Assembly: GCF_002904295.1 (NCBI RefSeq)
Contig: NZ_PPHG01000022.1
Span: 62,001 to 126,000 of the forward strand
From: Amycolatopsis sp. CA-128772
Lineage (GTDB): Bacteria; Actinomycetota; Actinomycetes; Mycobacteriales; Pseudonocardiaceae
DNA: 64,000 nucleotides
Direction: 5' to 3'
Each line of letters begins with the position of its first letter. Position 1 is the stretch's first letter. The notes beneath the pieces are model-generated. The model had not been told where the DNA came from and ran no database searches. It saw only the letters and a program-made list of their open reading frames with translations. Shown one piece after another: positions 7,930 through 15,699 of this stretch. The position numbers and the translations under genes were made by a program.

Positions 7930-9236
7930 GAGAGCCTCCTGGGATGGGTGCCGACGCCGATGTGGGTGAACCCCGCGGCGGCGAGCGTGTCGGGGTCGAG
8001 CAGGTTGCGCGTGTCGACGACGACCGTCCGGTCGGCGGACGCGGCCAGCCGGGCCCAGTCGAGGTCCCGGAATTCCGGCCACTCGGTGAGTACGACGAGC
8101 GCCGCGGCGTCCTTGGCCACCAGGTACGGGTCGTCGACGACCTGGACCGCGCCCATCCCCGGCACGCACGAGACGGCCGGGTCGTGTGCGGTCAGTTCCG
8201 CGCCCGCGCGGGCCAGGTCGTCGGCCACCGCCAGCGCGGGGGAGTCGCGCAGGTCGCCGGTGCCCGCCTTGAAGGCCAGGCCCAGCAGGCCGATGCGGGC
8301 GCCGGCGAGGGAACCCGCCGCCGAGCCGGTGACCGCCTGCCGCACGGCGCGCACCACCCGGGCGCGCTGCCGGGCGTTGACGCGGACCGCGTCACGCAGG
8401 ATGCCGAAGTCGACGCCCGCCGACTCGGCCGCGTGCAGCAGCGCCGAGGTGTCCTTCGGCAGGCACGAACCGCCCCAGCCGGGGCCCGGCGCAAGGAACT
8501 CCGGGCCGATCCGCGCGTCGAGGCCCATGGTGCGCGAGACTTCGCGGACGTCCGCGCCGAACCGCTCGCACAGTTCGGCGAGGACGTTCACATAGGACAG
8601 TTTCACGGCGAGGAACGCGTTGCTGGCGTACTTCGCGAGTTCGGCGCTGGCCGAGTCGGTCGCCACGACGGGGGCGCCGGTCGGCTCGTACAGCCGCGCG
8701 ACCCGTTGCGCCGCCGGGGATTCCGCCGGGTCGGTGCCGACCACCACCCGGTCCGGGTGCAGGAAGTCCTCGACGGCGTGGCCTTCGCGGAGGAACTCCG
8801 GGTTGGCCACGACCGGCAGGTCGTCCCGGCCCAGCAGGTGCGGCAGCCGCGCCGCGGTGCCGACCGGCACCGTCGACTTGGTCACCACCACGCAGCCGGG
8901 CCGCAGCAGCCGGCCGAGCTGCGGCAGGACGTGTTCGAGCACGCCGAGGTCGGGGCGCCCGTCTTCGGCCGGCGGCGTCGGCAGGCACAGGAACACCAGG
9001 TCCGCGCCGTAGAGTTCGGCCTGGGCGGTGGTGAAGGTCAGCGTCCGGTCGCCGAGGCCCTGGGCGACCAGGTCGGCCAGGGCGGGCTCGGCGATCGACA
9101 CGACCCCGCGGCCCAGTTCGTCCACTTTGGACTCGTCGGCGTCCACGCAGGTGACGCGGTGCCCGAGCCGGGCGAAGCAGGCGGCACTGGTCAGGCCGAC
9201 GTAGCCCGCGCCGACGATCCCGATGTGCTCAGCCAT
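7926..9236 (-). CDS. ugd: UDP-glucose 6-dehydrogenase
   Basis: A 436-residue NAD-dependent enzyme that oxidises UDP-glucose to UDP-glucuronate. The Rossmann motif GIVGAGYVGLTSA is at residues 6-18, the central dimer domain has LAKYASNAFLAVKLSYVNVLA, and the catalytic Cys is residue 258 in GWGGSCLPKDT. The C-terminal UDP-binding domain includes GLAFKAGTGDLRDSPAL. The ATG at 9236 lies inside the 3' end of the preceding GT9 gene (8-base overlap). UDP-glucuronate would feed the UDP-glucuronate decarboxylase-like enzyme encoded at 14662-15627 or be used directly by the cluster's glycosyltransferases. Confidence 0.93.
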   Translation of the reverse strand: MAEHIGIVGAGYVGLTSAACFARLGHRVTCVDADESKVDELGRGVVSIAEPALADLVAQGLGDRTLTFTTAQAELYGADLVFLCLPTPPAEDGRPDLGVLEHVLPQLGRLLRPGCVVVTKSTVPVGTAARLPHLLGRDDLPVVANPEFLREGHAVEDFLHPDRVVVGTDPAESPAAQRVARLYEPTGAPVVATDSASAELAKYASNAFLAVKLSYVNVLAELCERFGADVREVSRTMGLDARIGPEFLAPGPGWGGSCLPKDTSALLHAAESAGVDFGILRDAVRVNARQRARVVRAVRQAVTGSAAGSLAGARIGLLGLAFKAGTGDLRDSPALAVADDLARAGAELTAHDPAVSCVPGMGAVQVVDDPYLVAKDAAALVVLTEWPEFRDLDWARLAASADRTVVVDTRNLLDPDTLAAAGFTHIGVGTHPRRLS

Positions 9237-10236
9237 GCGCCACCCTCGCTTCGAGGGCCGAACGCGCCGCGGCGAGCACGCGTTCTTCGCCCAGCAGGAG
9301 GAGCCCGCCGTCGGGCTCCTCGCCGTGCGGGTCGCCGACGTTGCCAGCCCAGAGCACGATGTGTTTCGGCGGGGGTTCCGGGTGGCGGCGCCCCCGGCCC
9401 GGGACGGAGCCCCGGATGTCACGGTGCTGCCGCGCGGACGGCGGCGGGCCCCACAGGCGGGGCGGGGTCGGGCCGAACAGCAGCACCGAGGGCGTGCCGA
9501 ATGCCGTGGCGAGGTGCCCGACGCCGGTGTCGCCGCAGACGACCAGCGCCGCCCCGGCCACCAGCGCAGCCAGGTCCGCCAGGCCGGTGCGGCCGGCCAG
9601 CACGGCGTCCTCGCCGAGCCCGGCCGCCTCGGCGATCGAAACCGCCAGGTCGCGTTCGCCGGCGTTGCCGGTGAGCACCACGCGGTGCCCGGCCGCGGCC
9701 AGCTCACGGACCACGCCCGCGAACCGCTCCGGCGGCCAGCGCCGGGCGGGGAACGCCGCGCCGGGGTGCACCACGACCGCGTCCGGGACCGGGTTCGGCC
9801 CCGGCGGCACCGGCAGGCTCAGCGCCGACCGGTCCGCCTCCAGGTGGTGGTACTCGACGAGCCGGCACCAGCGGTCGACCTCGTGCACGTCGGCGCGCCA
9901 GTCCAGGCCCGGCACGTCGGGGAAGTCGGGGTGGCGGTGGGTGAGCAGCTCGGCGGGGTCGGTGGCCAGCAGGTCGTGGATGCTCTCCGGGCCGCTGCCG
10001 TGCAGGTTCACCGCGAGCCGCGGCGGCGGGCCCGGCCAGTCCAGCTCCCCGAGCCCGGGTGTCGGCAGCAGCTCGTCGACCGCGTCGATCAGCTCCACCA
10101 GGTCGCGCAGCTGCTCCGGCGCGGCCAGCACCAGCCGGTCGCCGGGGCAGGCCGCACGCAGGGCGCGCAACGCCGGGACCGCCGTCAGCAGGTCCCCGAC
10201 GCCGAGCGCGCGCAGCACGAGGACCGCGGCACTCAC
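9229..10236 (-). CDS. Glycosyltransferase family 9 (heptosyltransferase-like)
   Basis: A 335-residue second heptosyltransferase-type enzyme. It opens VLVLRALGVGDLLTAVPALRAL, the GDxL acceptor loop, and has VVVHPGAAFPARRW then VVCGDTGVGHLATAFGTPSVLLFGP, the donor-binding signature. GTG 10236 overlaps the upstream SDR stop (GTGA). Between residues 270 and 310 there is a Pro/Arg/His-rich insert (SARQHRDIRGSVPGRGRRH) not seen in the other family-9 enzyme. With HldE, GmhA and the fused phosphatase in the same locus, ADP-heptose is the likely donor; the acceptor cannot be read from sequence. Confidence 0.88.
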   Translation of the reverse strand: MSAAVLVLRALGVGDLLTAVPALRALRAACPGDRLVLAAPEQLRDLVELIDAVDELLPTPGLGELDWPGPPPRLAVNLHGSGPESIHDLLATDPAELLTHRHPDFPDVPGLDWRADVHEVDRWCRLVEYHHLEADRSALSLPVPPGPNPVPDAVVVHPGAAFPARRWPPERFAGVVRELAAAGHRVVLTGNAGERDLAVSIAEAAGLGEDAVLAGRTGLADLAALVAGAALVVCGDTGVGHLATAFGTPSVLLFGPTPPRLWGPPPSARQHRDIRGSVPGRGRRHPEPPPKHIVLWAGNVGDPHGEEPDGGLLLLGEERVLAAARSALEARVAHG

Positions 10237-10919
10237 GGCCACGACCCCTCCTCCGACGCGCACACGACCAGCTCGCGGACTTCGGCGCCCGGCGGCTGCT
10301 GCAGCGCGAACACCACGGTGTTCGCGACGTGCTCGGGCTGGTTGAGCTTCGCGTCCGGACCCGGCTTGTACTGGTCGGTGCGGTCGTCGAAGAAGTGCGT
10401 CCACATCCCGCCCGGGACGAGCAGCGTGACGCCGACGCGCCCGGCCAGCTCGGCGGCGAGCGCGCGGGTGAACCCGACGACGCCGAACTTCGAGGCGCAG
10501 TAAGCGGTCGCGTCGCTCACCGCCTTGATGCCCAGCGTGGACGCGACGGTGACGACCGTGCCGTGCGAACGTTCCAGGTAGGGGAGCGCGGCGCGGATCA
10601 CCGCGGCCGTGCCGAACAGGTTCACCTTGACGACCCGCTCCCAGTCCTCTGTGGACACTTCGCCGAGCGGGCCGCAGGCGTCGGTGCCGGCGGCGGTGAA
10701 GACGCCGTCCAGGCCGCCCGCGCGCTCGGCGAGTTCCCGCACCGCGGCTTCGGTCGCCGCGGTGTCGGTCAGGTCGGCTTCCACGTATTCGGCCGGGTCC
10801 TCGGGACGGACGCGGTCGAGGACGTACGGGGTGCCGCCCGCCTTGCGGACGGCGTCGACGGTGGCGGCGCCGAGCCCGGAGGCGCCACCGGTGATCAGGA
10901 CGTTGCCGAGGGGTCGCAT
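10233..10919 (-). CDS. SDR family oxidoreductase in sugar operon
   Basis: A 228-residue classical short-chain dehydrogenase: nucleotide motif LITGGASGLGAA at residues 9-20, catalytic ASTLG...YCASKFG (Ser, Tyr, Lys), and LLVPGGMWTHFF after the active site. It is shorter than average because the loops are compact. The start ATG 10919 follows GAAGGAGTGCG. It lies between HldE and a GT9 with tight spacing, so it probably modifies a sugar intermediate or a lipid acceptor; no specific substrate can be assigned. Confidence 0.87.
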   Translation of the reverse strand: MRPLGNVLITGGASGLGAATVDAVRKAGGTPYVLDRVRPEDPAEYVEADLTDTAATEAAVRELAERAGGLDGVFTAAGTDACGPLGEVSTEDWERVVKVNLFGTAAVIRAALPYLERSHGTVVTVASTLGIKAVSDATAYCASKFGVVGFTRALAAELAGRVGVTLLVPGGMWTHFFDDRTDQYKPGPDAKLNQPEHVANTVVFALQQPPGAEVRELVVCASEEGSWP

Positions 10920-10942
10920 CGCACTCCTTCGGGGGTTGGGGG

Positions 10943-12310
10943 TCAGGCGGTGGCCGCCGCGGCGACCAGCCGGGACGTCGAATAGCCGGGGACGGTGGGG
11001 ACCAGCACGACTTCGCCGCCGTGCCGTTCGACGACCGCGCGTTCGGGGAGGTCGGCGGCCGCGTAGTCGCCGCCCTTCACCCACACGTCCGGGCGCAGCT
11101 TCTCGAGGACGGCGATGGGCGACGGCTCGTCGAAGATGGCCACGGCGTCCACAAAGGACAAAGCGGTGAGCAGCCGGGCCCGGTCGCGGTCGCGGACCAG
11201 CGGGCGGCCGGGTCCCTTCAGGGCCCGCACCGACGCGTCGGAATTGAGGCAGACGACGAGCGCGTCGCCGAGGGCGCGGGCCTGCCGCAGCAGGCTGACG
11301 TGCCCGGGGTGCAGCAGGTCGAAGCAGCCGCCGGTGGCGATCAGCCGGCCGCCGGTCTCCCGGACCCGGCCGGCCAGGCCGAAGGCGTCGGTCGCCGGCT
11401 GGGGATCGGGGACCGGGCCGTCGTCGGTGGACAGCGCGGTGGCCCCGCCGTCGGCGACGAACCGGGCGGCCGCCTCGACCGCCGTCGCGACGGCTTCGGT
11501 GACGTCCGCGCCGCCGAGCAGGGCGGCGGCGGCCGCGGCAGCGAACCGGTCGCCCGCGCCGCAGGTGTCGGGCGCGCTGTGCCCCGGGGTCCGCGCCGCG
11601 GCGGGAATCGGGACGGCCGTTTCGCCGAGGCCGTCGGCCAGCACCGCGCCGCGGGCGCCGACGGTGACGGCGACCGCGTCGGCGTGCCAGTGGCCGCGCA
11701 GCAGCTTGGCGAGCTCGGCCGGTTCCTCGTGCCCGGCCAGCACCGCGCGGGCCTCGGCGAGGTTCGGCGTGACCAGGCCGGTGCCGGGCACCGGCTGCGC
11801 GCCGCGGGGGTGCGGGTCCCAGACCACCGGGATCCGCTCGGCGAGGTCCCGCAGGAGCCGCCGGACGTCGGGATTGCGCGTCAGGCCGCGGCCGTAGTCG
11901 GCCACGAGGATCGCGCCGGCGCCCGCGAGGACGTCGTGGGCGCGGGCGGGCAGCGCGCCGGCGGTCGCCGTGCCGTCGCCGGAATCCAGGCGCAGCAACG
12001 ACTGCCCGCCCGCGCGGACCCGGGTCTTGCACACCGTCGTGCCGCGCAGCGGCAGCGGCAGCACGGTGACGTCCGGTTCCAGCAGCCCGGTCAGCGCGTG
12101 GCCGCCTTCGTCGTCGCCGAGCGGGGTGATCAGCACGACCTCGGCCGCCGACCGCGCGGCGAGCAGCGCGGCCAGTCCGGCGCCACCGGGGCGGCGGCGC
12201 CGGGCCGTCAGGTCGACCACCGGCACCGGCGCCTCCGGGCACAGCCGTTCGGCGGTGCCTTCGGCGTCGACGTCCAGCAGCGTGTCGCCCAGGACGACCA
12301 GCGGTTTCAC
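10943..12310 (-). CDS. hldE: Bifunctional heptose 7-P kinase / heptose 1-P adenylyltransferase (HldE-like)
   Basis: A 455-residue fusion. Residues 1 to about 310 are a PfkB/ribokinase-type kinase: MKPLVVLGDTLLDVD at the start, VVWDPHPRG, and the anion-hole/catalytic base region DTCGAGDRFAAAAAAALL. Residues about 320-455 are a nucleotidyltransferase with GCFDLLHPGHVSLLRQA (HxGH motif) and VWVKGGDY. Known members phosphorylate D-glycero-D-manno-heptose 7-phosphate at C1 and then attach AMP. The pathway also needs the isomerase (next upstream gene) and a bisphosphatase (fused at 2736-4214). GTG 12310 overlaps the isomerase stop (GTGA), giving translational coupling. Confidence 0.92.
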   Translation of the reverse strand: MKPLVVLGDTLLDVDAEGTAERLCPEAPVPVVDLTARRRRPGGAGLAALLAARSAAEVVLITPLGDDEGGHALTGLLEPDVTVLPLPLRGTTVCKTRVRAGGQSLLRLDSGDGTATAGALPARAHDVLAGAGAILVADYGRGLTRNPDVRRLLRDLAERIPVVWDPHPRGAQPVPGTGLVTPNLAEARAVLAGHEEPAELAKLLRGHWHADAVAVTVGARGAVLADGLGETAVPIPAAARTPGHSAPDTCGAGDRFAAAAAAALLGGADVTEAVATAVEAAARFVADGGATALSTDDGPVPDPQPATDAFGLAGRVRETGGRLIATGGCFDLLHPGHVSLLRQARALGDALVVCLNSDASVRALKGPGRPLVRDRDRARLLTALSFVDAVAIFDEPSPIAVLEKLRPDVWVKGGDYAAADLPERAVVERHGGEVVLVPTVPGYSTSRLVAAAATA

Positions 12311-12867
12311 GCGGTCACCCCGAGCGCGTCGTCGAGCGCCGCGCACAGGCCGTGCACCAGCGCCAGGTGCATTTCCTGCACGGTCGCGACGGTGGGCGCT
12401 TCGACCGTCACGGCGTCGTCGCACAAGGCGGCGAGCGGGTTGGGGGCGGGCCCGGTCAGGGCCCACGTCGTCACGCCGAGTTCGTGCGCGGCCTTCGCCG
12501 CGGCGACGACGTTCTGGCTGGTGCCGCTGGTGGACAGGCAGACCAGCACGTCACCCGGGCGCCCGTGCGCACGCACCTGGCGGGCGAAGACCTCGTGGTC
12601 GCCGTAGTCGTTGACGATGGCCGTGGTCGCGGACGTGTCCGCGTGCAGCGCGATGGCCGAGAGCGGCTGCCGTTCGTGGCGGAACCGGCCGACGAGCTCG
12701 CCGGTCAGGTGCTGGGCTTCGGCGGCGCTGCCGCCGTTGCCGCAGGCGAGGAGCCGGCCGCCGGCCTCGAACACGCCGGCGAGGTGCTGTCCCCACGCGG
12801 TTATCCGGTGGGCGGATTCGCGGGTCCGGCCGGCCGCTTCGGCCAGCGCGGCGAGATGGTCTTCCAT
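12307..12867 (-). CDS. gmhA: Sedoheptulose-7-phosphate isomerase (GmhA-like SIS protein)
   Basis: A 186-residue SIS-domain protein. GRLLACGNGGSAAEAQHLTGELVGRF (residues about 37-62, quoted in part: ACGNGGSAAEAQH) is the GmhA signature, followed by VNDYGDHEVFARQV and CLSTSGTSQNVV, the phosphosugar Ser-rich loop. It would turn sedoheptulose 7-phosphate into D-glycero-D-manno-heptose 7-phosphate, the first step of ADP-heptose synthesis. ATG 12867 has GGAGG seven bases upstream; GTG 12870 overlaps the carbamoyltransferase stop and is an alternative. HldE follows immediately. Confidence 0.92.
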   Translation of the reverse strand: MEDHLAALAEAAGRTRESAHRITAWGQHLAGVFEAGGRLLACGNGGSAAEAQHLTGELVGRFRHERQPLSAIALHADTSATTAIVNDYGDHEVFARQVRAHGRPGDVLVCLSTSGTSQNVVAAAKAAHELGVTTWALTGPAPNPLAALCDDAVTVEAPTVATVQEMHLALVHGLCAALDDALGVTA

Positions 12868-14549
12868 CACGGCACCTCCTTCTCCTCCGGCGACGCCGCG
12901 CCGGTTCGGGTGGTTCGGGTGGATCGGGGCCGCCGGAGCACGAACGGCCCCAGCGCAAGCAGGTCGATCGGGGCGGAGCCGAAGCATTCGAGCGCGTCGC
13001 GGGGCGAGTCGACCATCGGGCGGCCCGCCGTGTTGAGGCTGGTGTTGATCACGACCGGCACGCCGGTCCGGCGCTCGAAGGCGGCCAGCATCCGGGCCAG
13101 CACCGGGTTTTCGCGCTCTTCGACGGTCTGCACGCGAGCCGTGCCGTCCACGTGCGTGACGGCCGGGATGCGGTCGCGCCAGGCTTCGGCGACGTCGTGC
13201 ACGAACAGCATGTACGGGCTGGGCAGCGGGCCGCGGGTGAAGATTTCGGCCGCCCGTTCGGCCCGCACCATCGGCGCCACCGGGCGGAACTGCTCCCGGC
13301 CCTTGACGTCGTTGAGCCGCTCCAGGTTCGCCTTGCGGCCCGGGTGGGCCAGCAGCGACCGGTGGCCCAGCGCGCGCGGCCCGAATTCGGCGCGGCCCTG
13401 GAACCAGGCGATCACGTCGTCGTTCGCCAGCGCTTCGGCGACGGTCTCGGCGAGGTCGTCCGGCCGTTCGTACGGCAGCTTCGCCTTGATCAGGATTTCT
13501 TCGAGTTCGTCGTCGGTCCAGCCGCGCCCGAGTCCGGCGTCGCCCATCGGGGCGCCGCGTTCCCCGGCTTCGGCGGCCAGCTGCAACGCCGCGCCGAGCG
13601 CCGTGCCGGCGTCCCCGGCGGCGGGCTGCACCCAGATCCGGTCGAACGGGCCTTCGGCGTGCAGCCGGCTGTTGGCCACGCAGTTGAGCGCGATCCCGCC
13701 CGCCAGCGCCAGATCCCGCTGACCGGTGGCTTCGTGCAGCCAGTCCGTCAGCTCCAGCAGGATGTCCTCGAGGACTTTCTGGACGCTCGCGGCGAGATCG
13801 GCGTGGCGCTGGGTGAGTTCCTCGCCGGGTCCACGGCGCGGGGCCAGCGCGGCCAGGTCGACGCCGGCGGCGCGGAAGCCGCCGTCGCCGGTGACGTGGA
13901 CGTGCTCGCAGAGTTCGTCGAGGAACTCGGGTTTGCCGTACGAGGCGAGCGCCATCACCTTGTACTCGTCGCTGGACCGCGCGAACCCGCAGTGCTCGGT
14001 GAGGTCCTCGTAGAGCAGCCCGAGCGAGTGCGGAAGCCGTTGCGCCGCCAGCTCCTTGAACCGGCCGTCGCGGTATTCGCCGGCCAGGTAGGACGTGCTC
14101 TCGCCGCGACCGTCGGCCACCAGCACGGCGCAGTCTCCGAACGGCGCGGCGAGCGCGGCCGACGCGGCGTGCGCGACGTGGTGGCGGACGAACTTGACGA
14201 TGCCCGGGTCGAGGCCCGGCAAAGCGGACTTCAGGAACAACGGCGCCCGCTGGGCGAATTCCGTCCGCAGTTCCTCGCCACTCGGGTCGTGGCCGGGCAG
14301 GCCCGGTTCGACCAGCGCGGGGTCGTAGGAATAGCCGACGGCGTCGAGGTCCTTCGCGGACAGTCCCGCCTGCGCCAGGCACCAGGCGGCGGCCTGGACG
14401 GGCTGTTCCCAGGTGGAGAACGGCACCGCCTGCTTGCCGTGCTTGCGGCGGCTGAAGCGTTCTTCCTCCGCCGCGGCGACGATCTCCCCGTCCACCACCA
14501 GCGCTGCGGCCGGGTCGTGGAAGACGGCGTTGATCCCGAGTATGCGCAT
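12867..14549 (-). CDS. Carbamoyltransferase (NodU/CmcH/TobZ family)
   Basis: A 560-residue protein of the carbamoylphosphate-dependent O-carbamoyltransferase family. It begins MRILGINAVFHDPAAAL, carries the Fe-binding HHVAHAASAA motif (residues about 118-127), GRGESTS, and the C-terminal domain motifs GGIALNCVANSRL, FGPRALGHRSLLAHP and VVINTSLNTAGRPMV. Known members carbamoylate hydroxyls of Nod factors, cephalosporins and aminoglycosides via carbamoyl-adenylate; here the substrate is probably a sugar of the surface glycan. The start is ATG 14549. It is the first gene of a seven-gene minus-strand operon (carbamoyltransferase, gmhA, hldE, SDR, GT9, ugd, flavin reductase). Confidence 0.9.
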   Translation of the reverse strand: MRILGINAVFHDPAAALVVDGEIVAAAEEERFSRRKHGKQAVPFSTWEQPVQAAAWCLAQAGLSAKDLDAVGYSYDPALVEPGLPGHDPSGEELRTEFAQRAPLFLKSALPGLDPGIVKFVRHHVAHAASAALAAPFGDCAVLVADGRGESTSYLAGEYRDGRFKELAAQRLPHSLGLLYEDLTEHCGFARSSDEYKVMALASYGKPEFLDELCEHVHVTGDGGFRAAGVDLAALAPRRGPGEELTQRHADLAASVQKVLEDILLELTDWLHEATGQRDLALAGGIALNCVANSRLHAEGPFDRIWVQPAAGDAGTALGAALQLAAEAGERGAPMGDAGLGRGWTDDELEEILIKAKLPYERPDDLAETVAEALANDDVIAWFQGRAEFGPRALGHRSLLAHPGRKANLERLNDVKGREQFRPVAPMVRAERAAEIFTRGPLPSPYMLFVHDVAEAWRDRIPAVTHVDGTARVQTVEERENPVLARMLAAFERRTGVPVVINTSLNTAGRPMVDSPRDALECFGSAPIDLLALGPFVLRRPRSTRTTRTGAASPEEKEVP

Positions 14550-14605
14550 CGACCTGCCTCTGGCGTTTCGGTGCGGACTCGTCCGGCCCGCTCTCGCCTA
14601 TAGCG

Positions 14606-14630
14606 CTACCCGCCGAAGTCGTTGATAAAC
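14606..14630 (-). promoter_or_regulatory. SigB-like promoter for the carbamoyltransferase-gmhA-hldE operon
   Basis: Minus strand GTTT (14630-14627), 15 bases, GGGTAG (14611-14606). The start codon is 57 bases downstream of the -10, the second-longest leader among the SigB-type units here. Confidence 0.75.
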
Positions 14631-14661
14631 GATGGCGCGCAAAAGCCCTGGGCGTCGCTAC

Positions 14662-15627
14662 TCAGCGCGACGGCGCCCGGCGGAACCACGCCGCAGTGCG
14701 ACGGAGCCCGTCGTCGGCGTCGACCTTCGGTTCCCACCCCAGGACGTCGCGGGCGAGACCGATGTCGGGGCAGCGGCGCTGCGGGTCGTCGACGACGGCG
14801 TCGACGTACTCGATGGGGGAGGCGGACGCGGTGATGGCCTTGATCCGTTCCGCCACCTGGCGGACGGTCAGTTCGTACGGGTTGCCGATGTTCACCGGCC
14901 CCGGGTGGCCCGACCGGGCCAGGGCCAGCAGGCCGCGGACGGTGTCCTCGACGTAGCAGATGGACCGCGTCTGCTCGCCGGTTCCGGTGACCGTGAGGGG
15001 CACGCCGTTGAGCGCCTGGTCGAGGAACGCCGGGATCATCCGGCCGTCGTGGGCGCGCATGCCGGGGCCGTAGGTGTTGAAGATGCGCGCGATGCCCGTG
15101 TCCACCCCGTATTCGCGGTGGTAGGCGGAGGTGAGGGCCTCGGCGTAGCGCTTGGCTTCGTCGTAGACGCTGCGGGGCCCGATCGGGTTGACGTTGCCCC
15201 AGTACCGTTCGTGCTGCGGGTGTTCCAGCGGGTCGCCGTAGACCTCGCTGGTCGAGGCGAGCACGAACCGGGCGCCGTCGCGGCGGGCCAGGTCGAGCGC
15301 GTTCTCAGTGCCGTGCGAGCCGGCGCGCAGCGTCTCGATCGGCAGGGCCAGGTAGTCGCGGGGCGAGGCGGCGGAAGCCAGGTGGAACACCACGTCGGCC
15401 CGGCAGCTCAGCGGCATCGGCTGGGTGACGTCGTGGCGCACGAACCGGAACCGGTCGTGGCGGCGCAGGTGCTCCAGGGTGTCCGCCGAGGACGTCGCGA
15501 GGTTGTCCACGGCGATCACTTCGATGTCCTCTTCGAGCAGCAGCTCGCACAGGTGGGCGCCGACGAAGCCGGCACCCCCGGTCACCACCGCACGCTCGAA
15601 CCGCCTGGCCATTCCCGGATCCGTCAT
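14662..15627 (-). CDS. NAD-dependent sugar epimerase/dehydratase, UDP-glucuronate decarboxylase-like
   Basis: A 321-residue extended SDR. It has VVTGGAGFVGAHLCELLL, FHLASAASPRDY, the catalytic Ser region LASTSEVYGDPLEHPQ, and the Tyr-Lys pair in SVYDEAKRYAE. TSEVYGDP-x-x-HPQ is the hallmark of UDP-xylose synthases, which decarboxylate UDP-glucuronate to UDP-xylose. This matches a UDP-glucose dehydrogenase in the neighbouring operon. ATG 15627 lies 11 bases after a GGGTAG -10, so the mRNA is probably leaderless; ATG 15612 is an alternative. It is divergent from the pyruvyltransferase-glycosyltransferase operon. Confidence 0.88.
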   Translation of the reverse strand: MTDPGMARRFERAVVTGGAGFVGAHLCELLLEEDIEVIAVDNLATSSADTLEHLRRHDRFRFVRHDVTQPMPLSCRADVVFHLASAASPRDYLALPIETLRAGSHGTENALDLARRDGARFVLASTSEVYGDPLEHPQHERYWGNVNPIGPRSVYDEAKRYAEALTSAYHREYGVDTGIARIFNTYGPGMRAHDGRMIPAFLDQALNGVPLTVTGTGEQTRSICYVEDTVRGLLALARSGHPGPVNIGNPYELTVRQVAERIKAITASASPIEYVDAVVDDPQRRCPDIGLARDVLGWEPKVDADDGLRRTAAWFRRAPSR

Positions 15628-15637
15628 GCCGTGGCGG

Positions 15638-15662
15638 CTACCCGGCCCCGGTGGGCGCAAAC
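15638..15662 (-). promoter_or_regulatory. SigB-like promoter for UXS-like gene (leaderless)
   Basis: Minus strand GTTT (15662-15659), 15 bases, GGGTAG (15643-15638); the start codon is 11 bases beyond the -10. It abuts the divergent promoter at 15665. Confidence 0.78.
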
Positions 15663-15664
15663 CC

Positions 15665-15689
15665 GTGTAAGGGGGTGGGGAGCGGGTAA
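15665..15689 (+). promoter_or_regulatory. SigB-like promoter for pyruvyltransferase-GT operon (leaderless)
   Basis: GTGT (15665-15668), 15 bases, GGGTAA (15684-15689); ATG 15700 is 11 bases after the -10. Confidence 0.72.
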
Positions 15690-15699
15690 GCGCCCGGCC

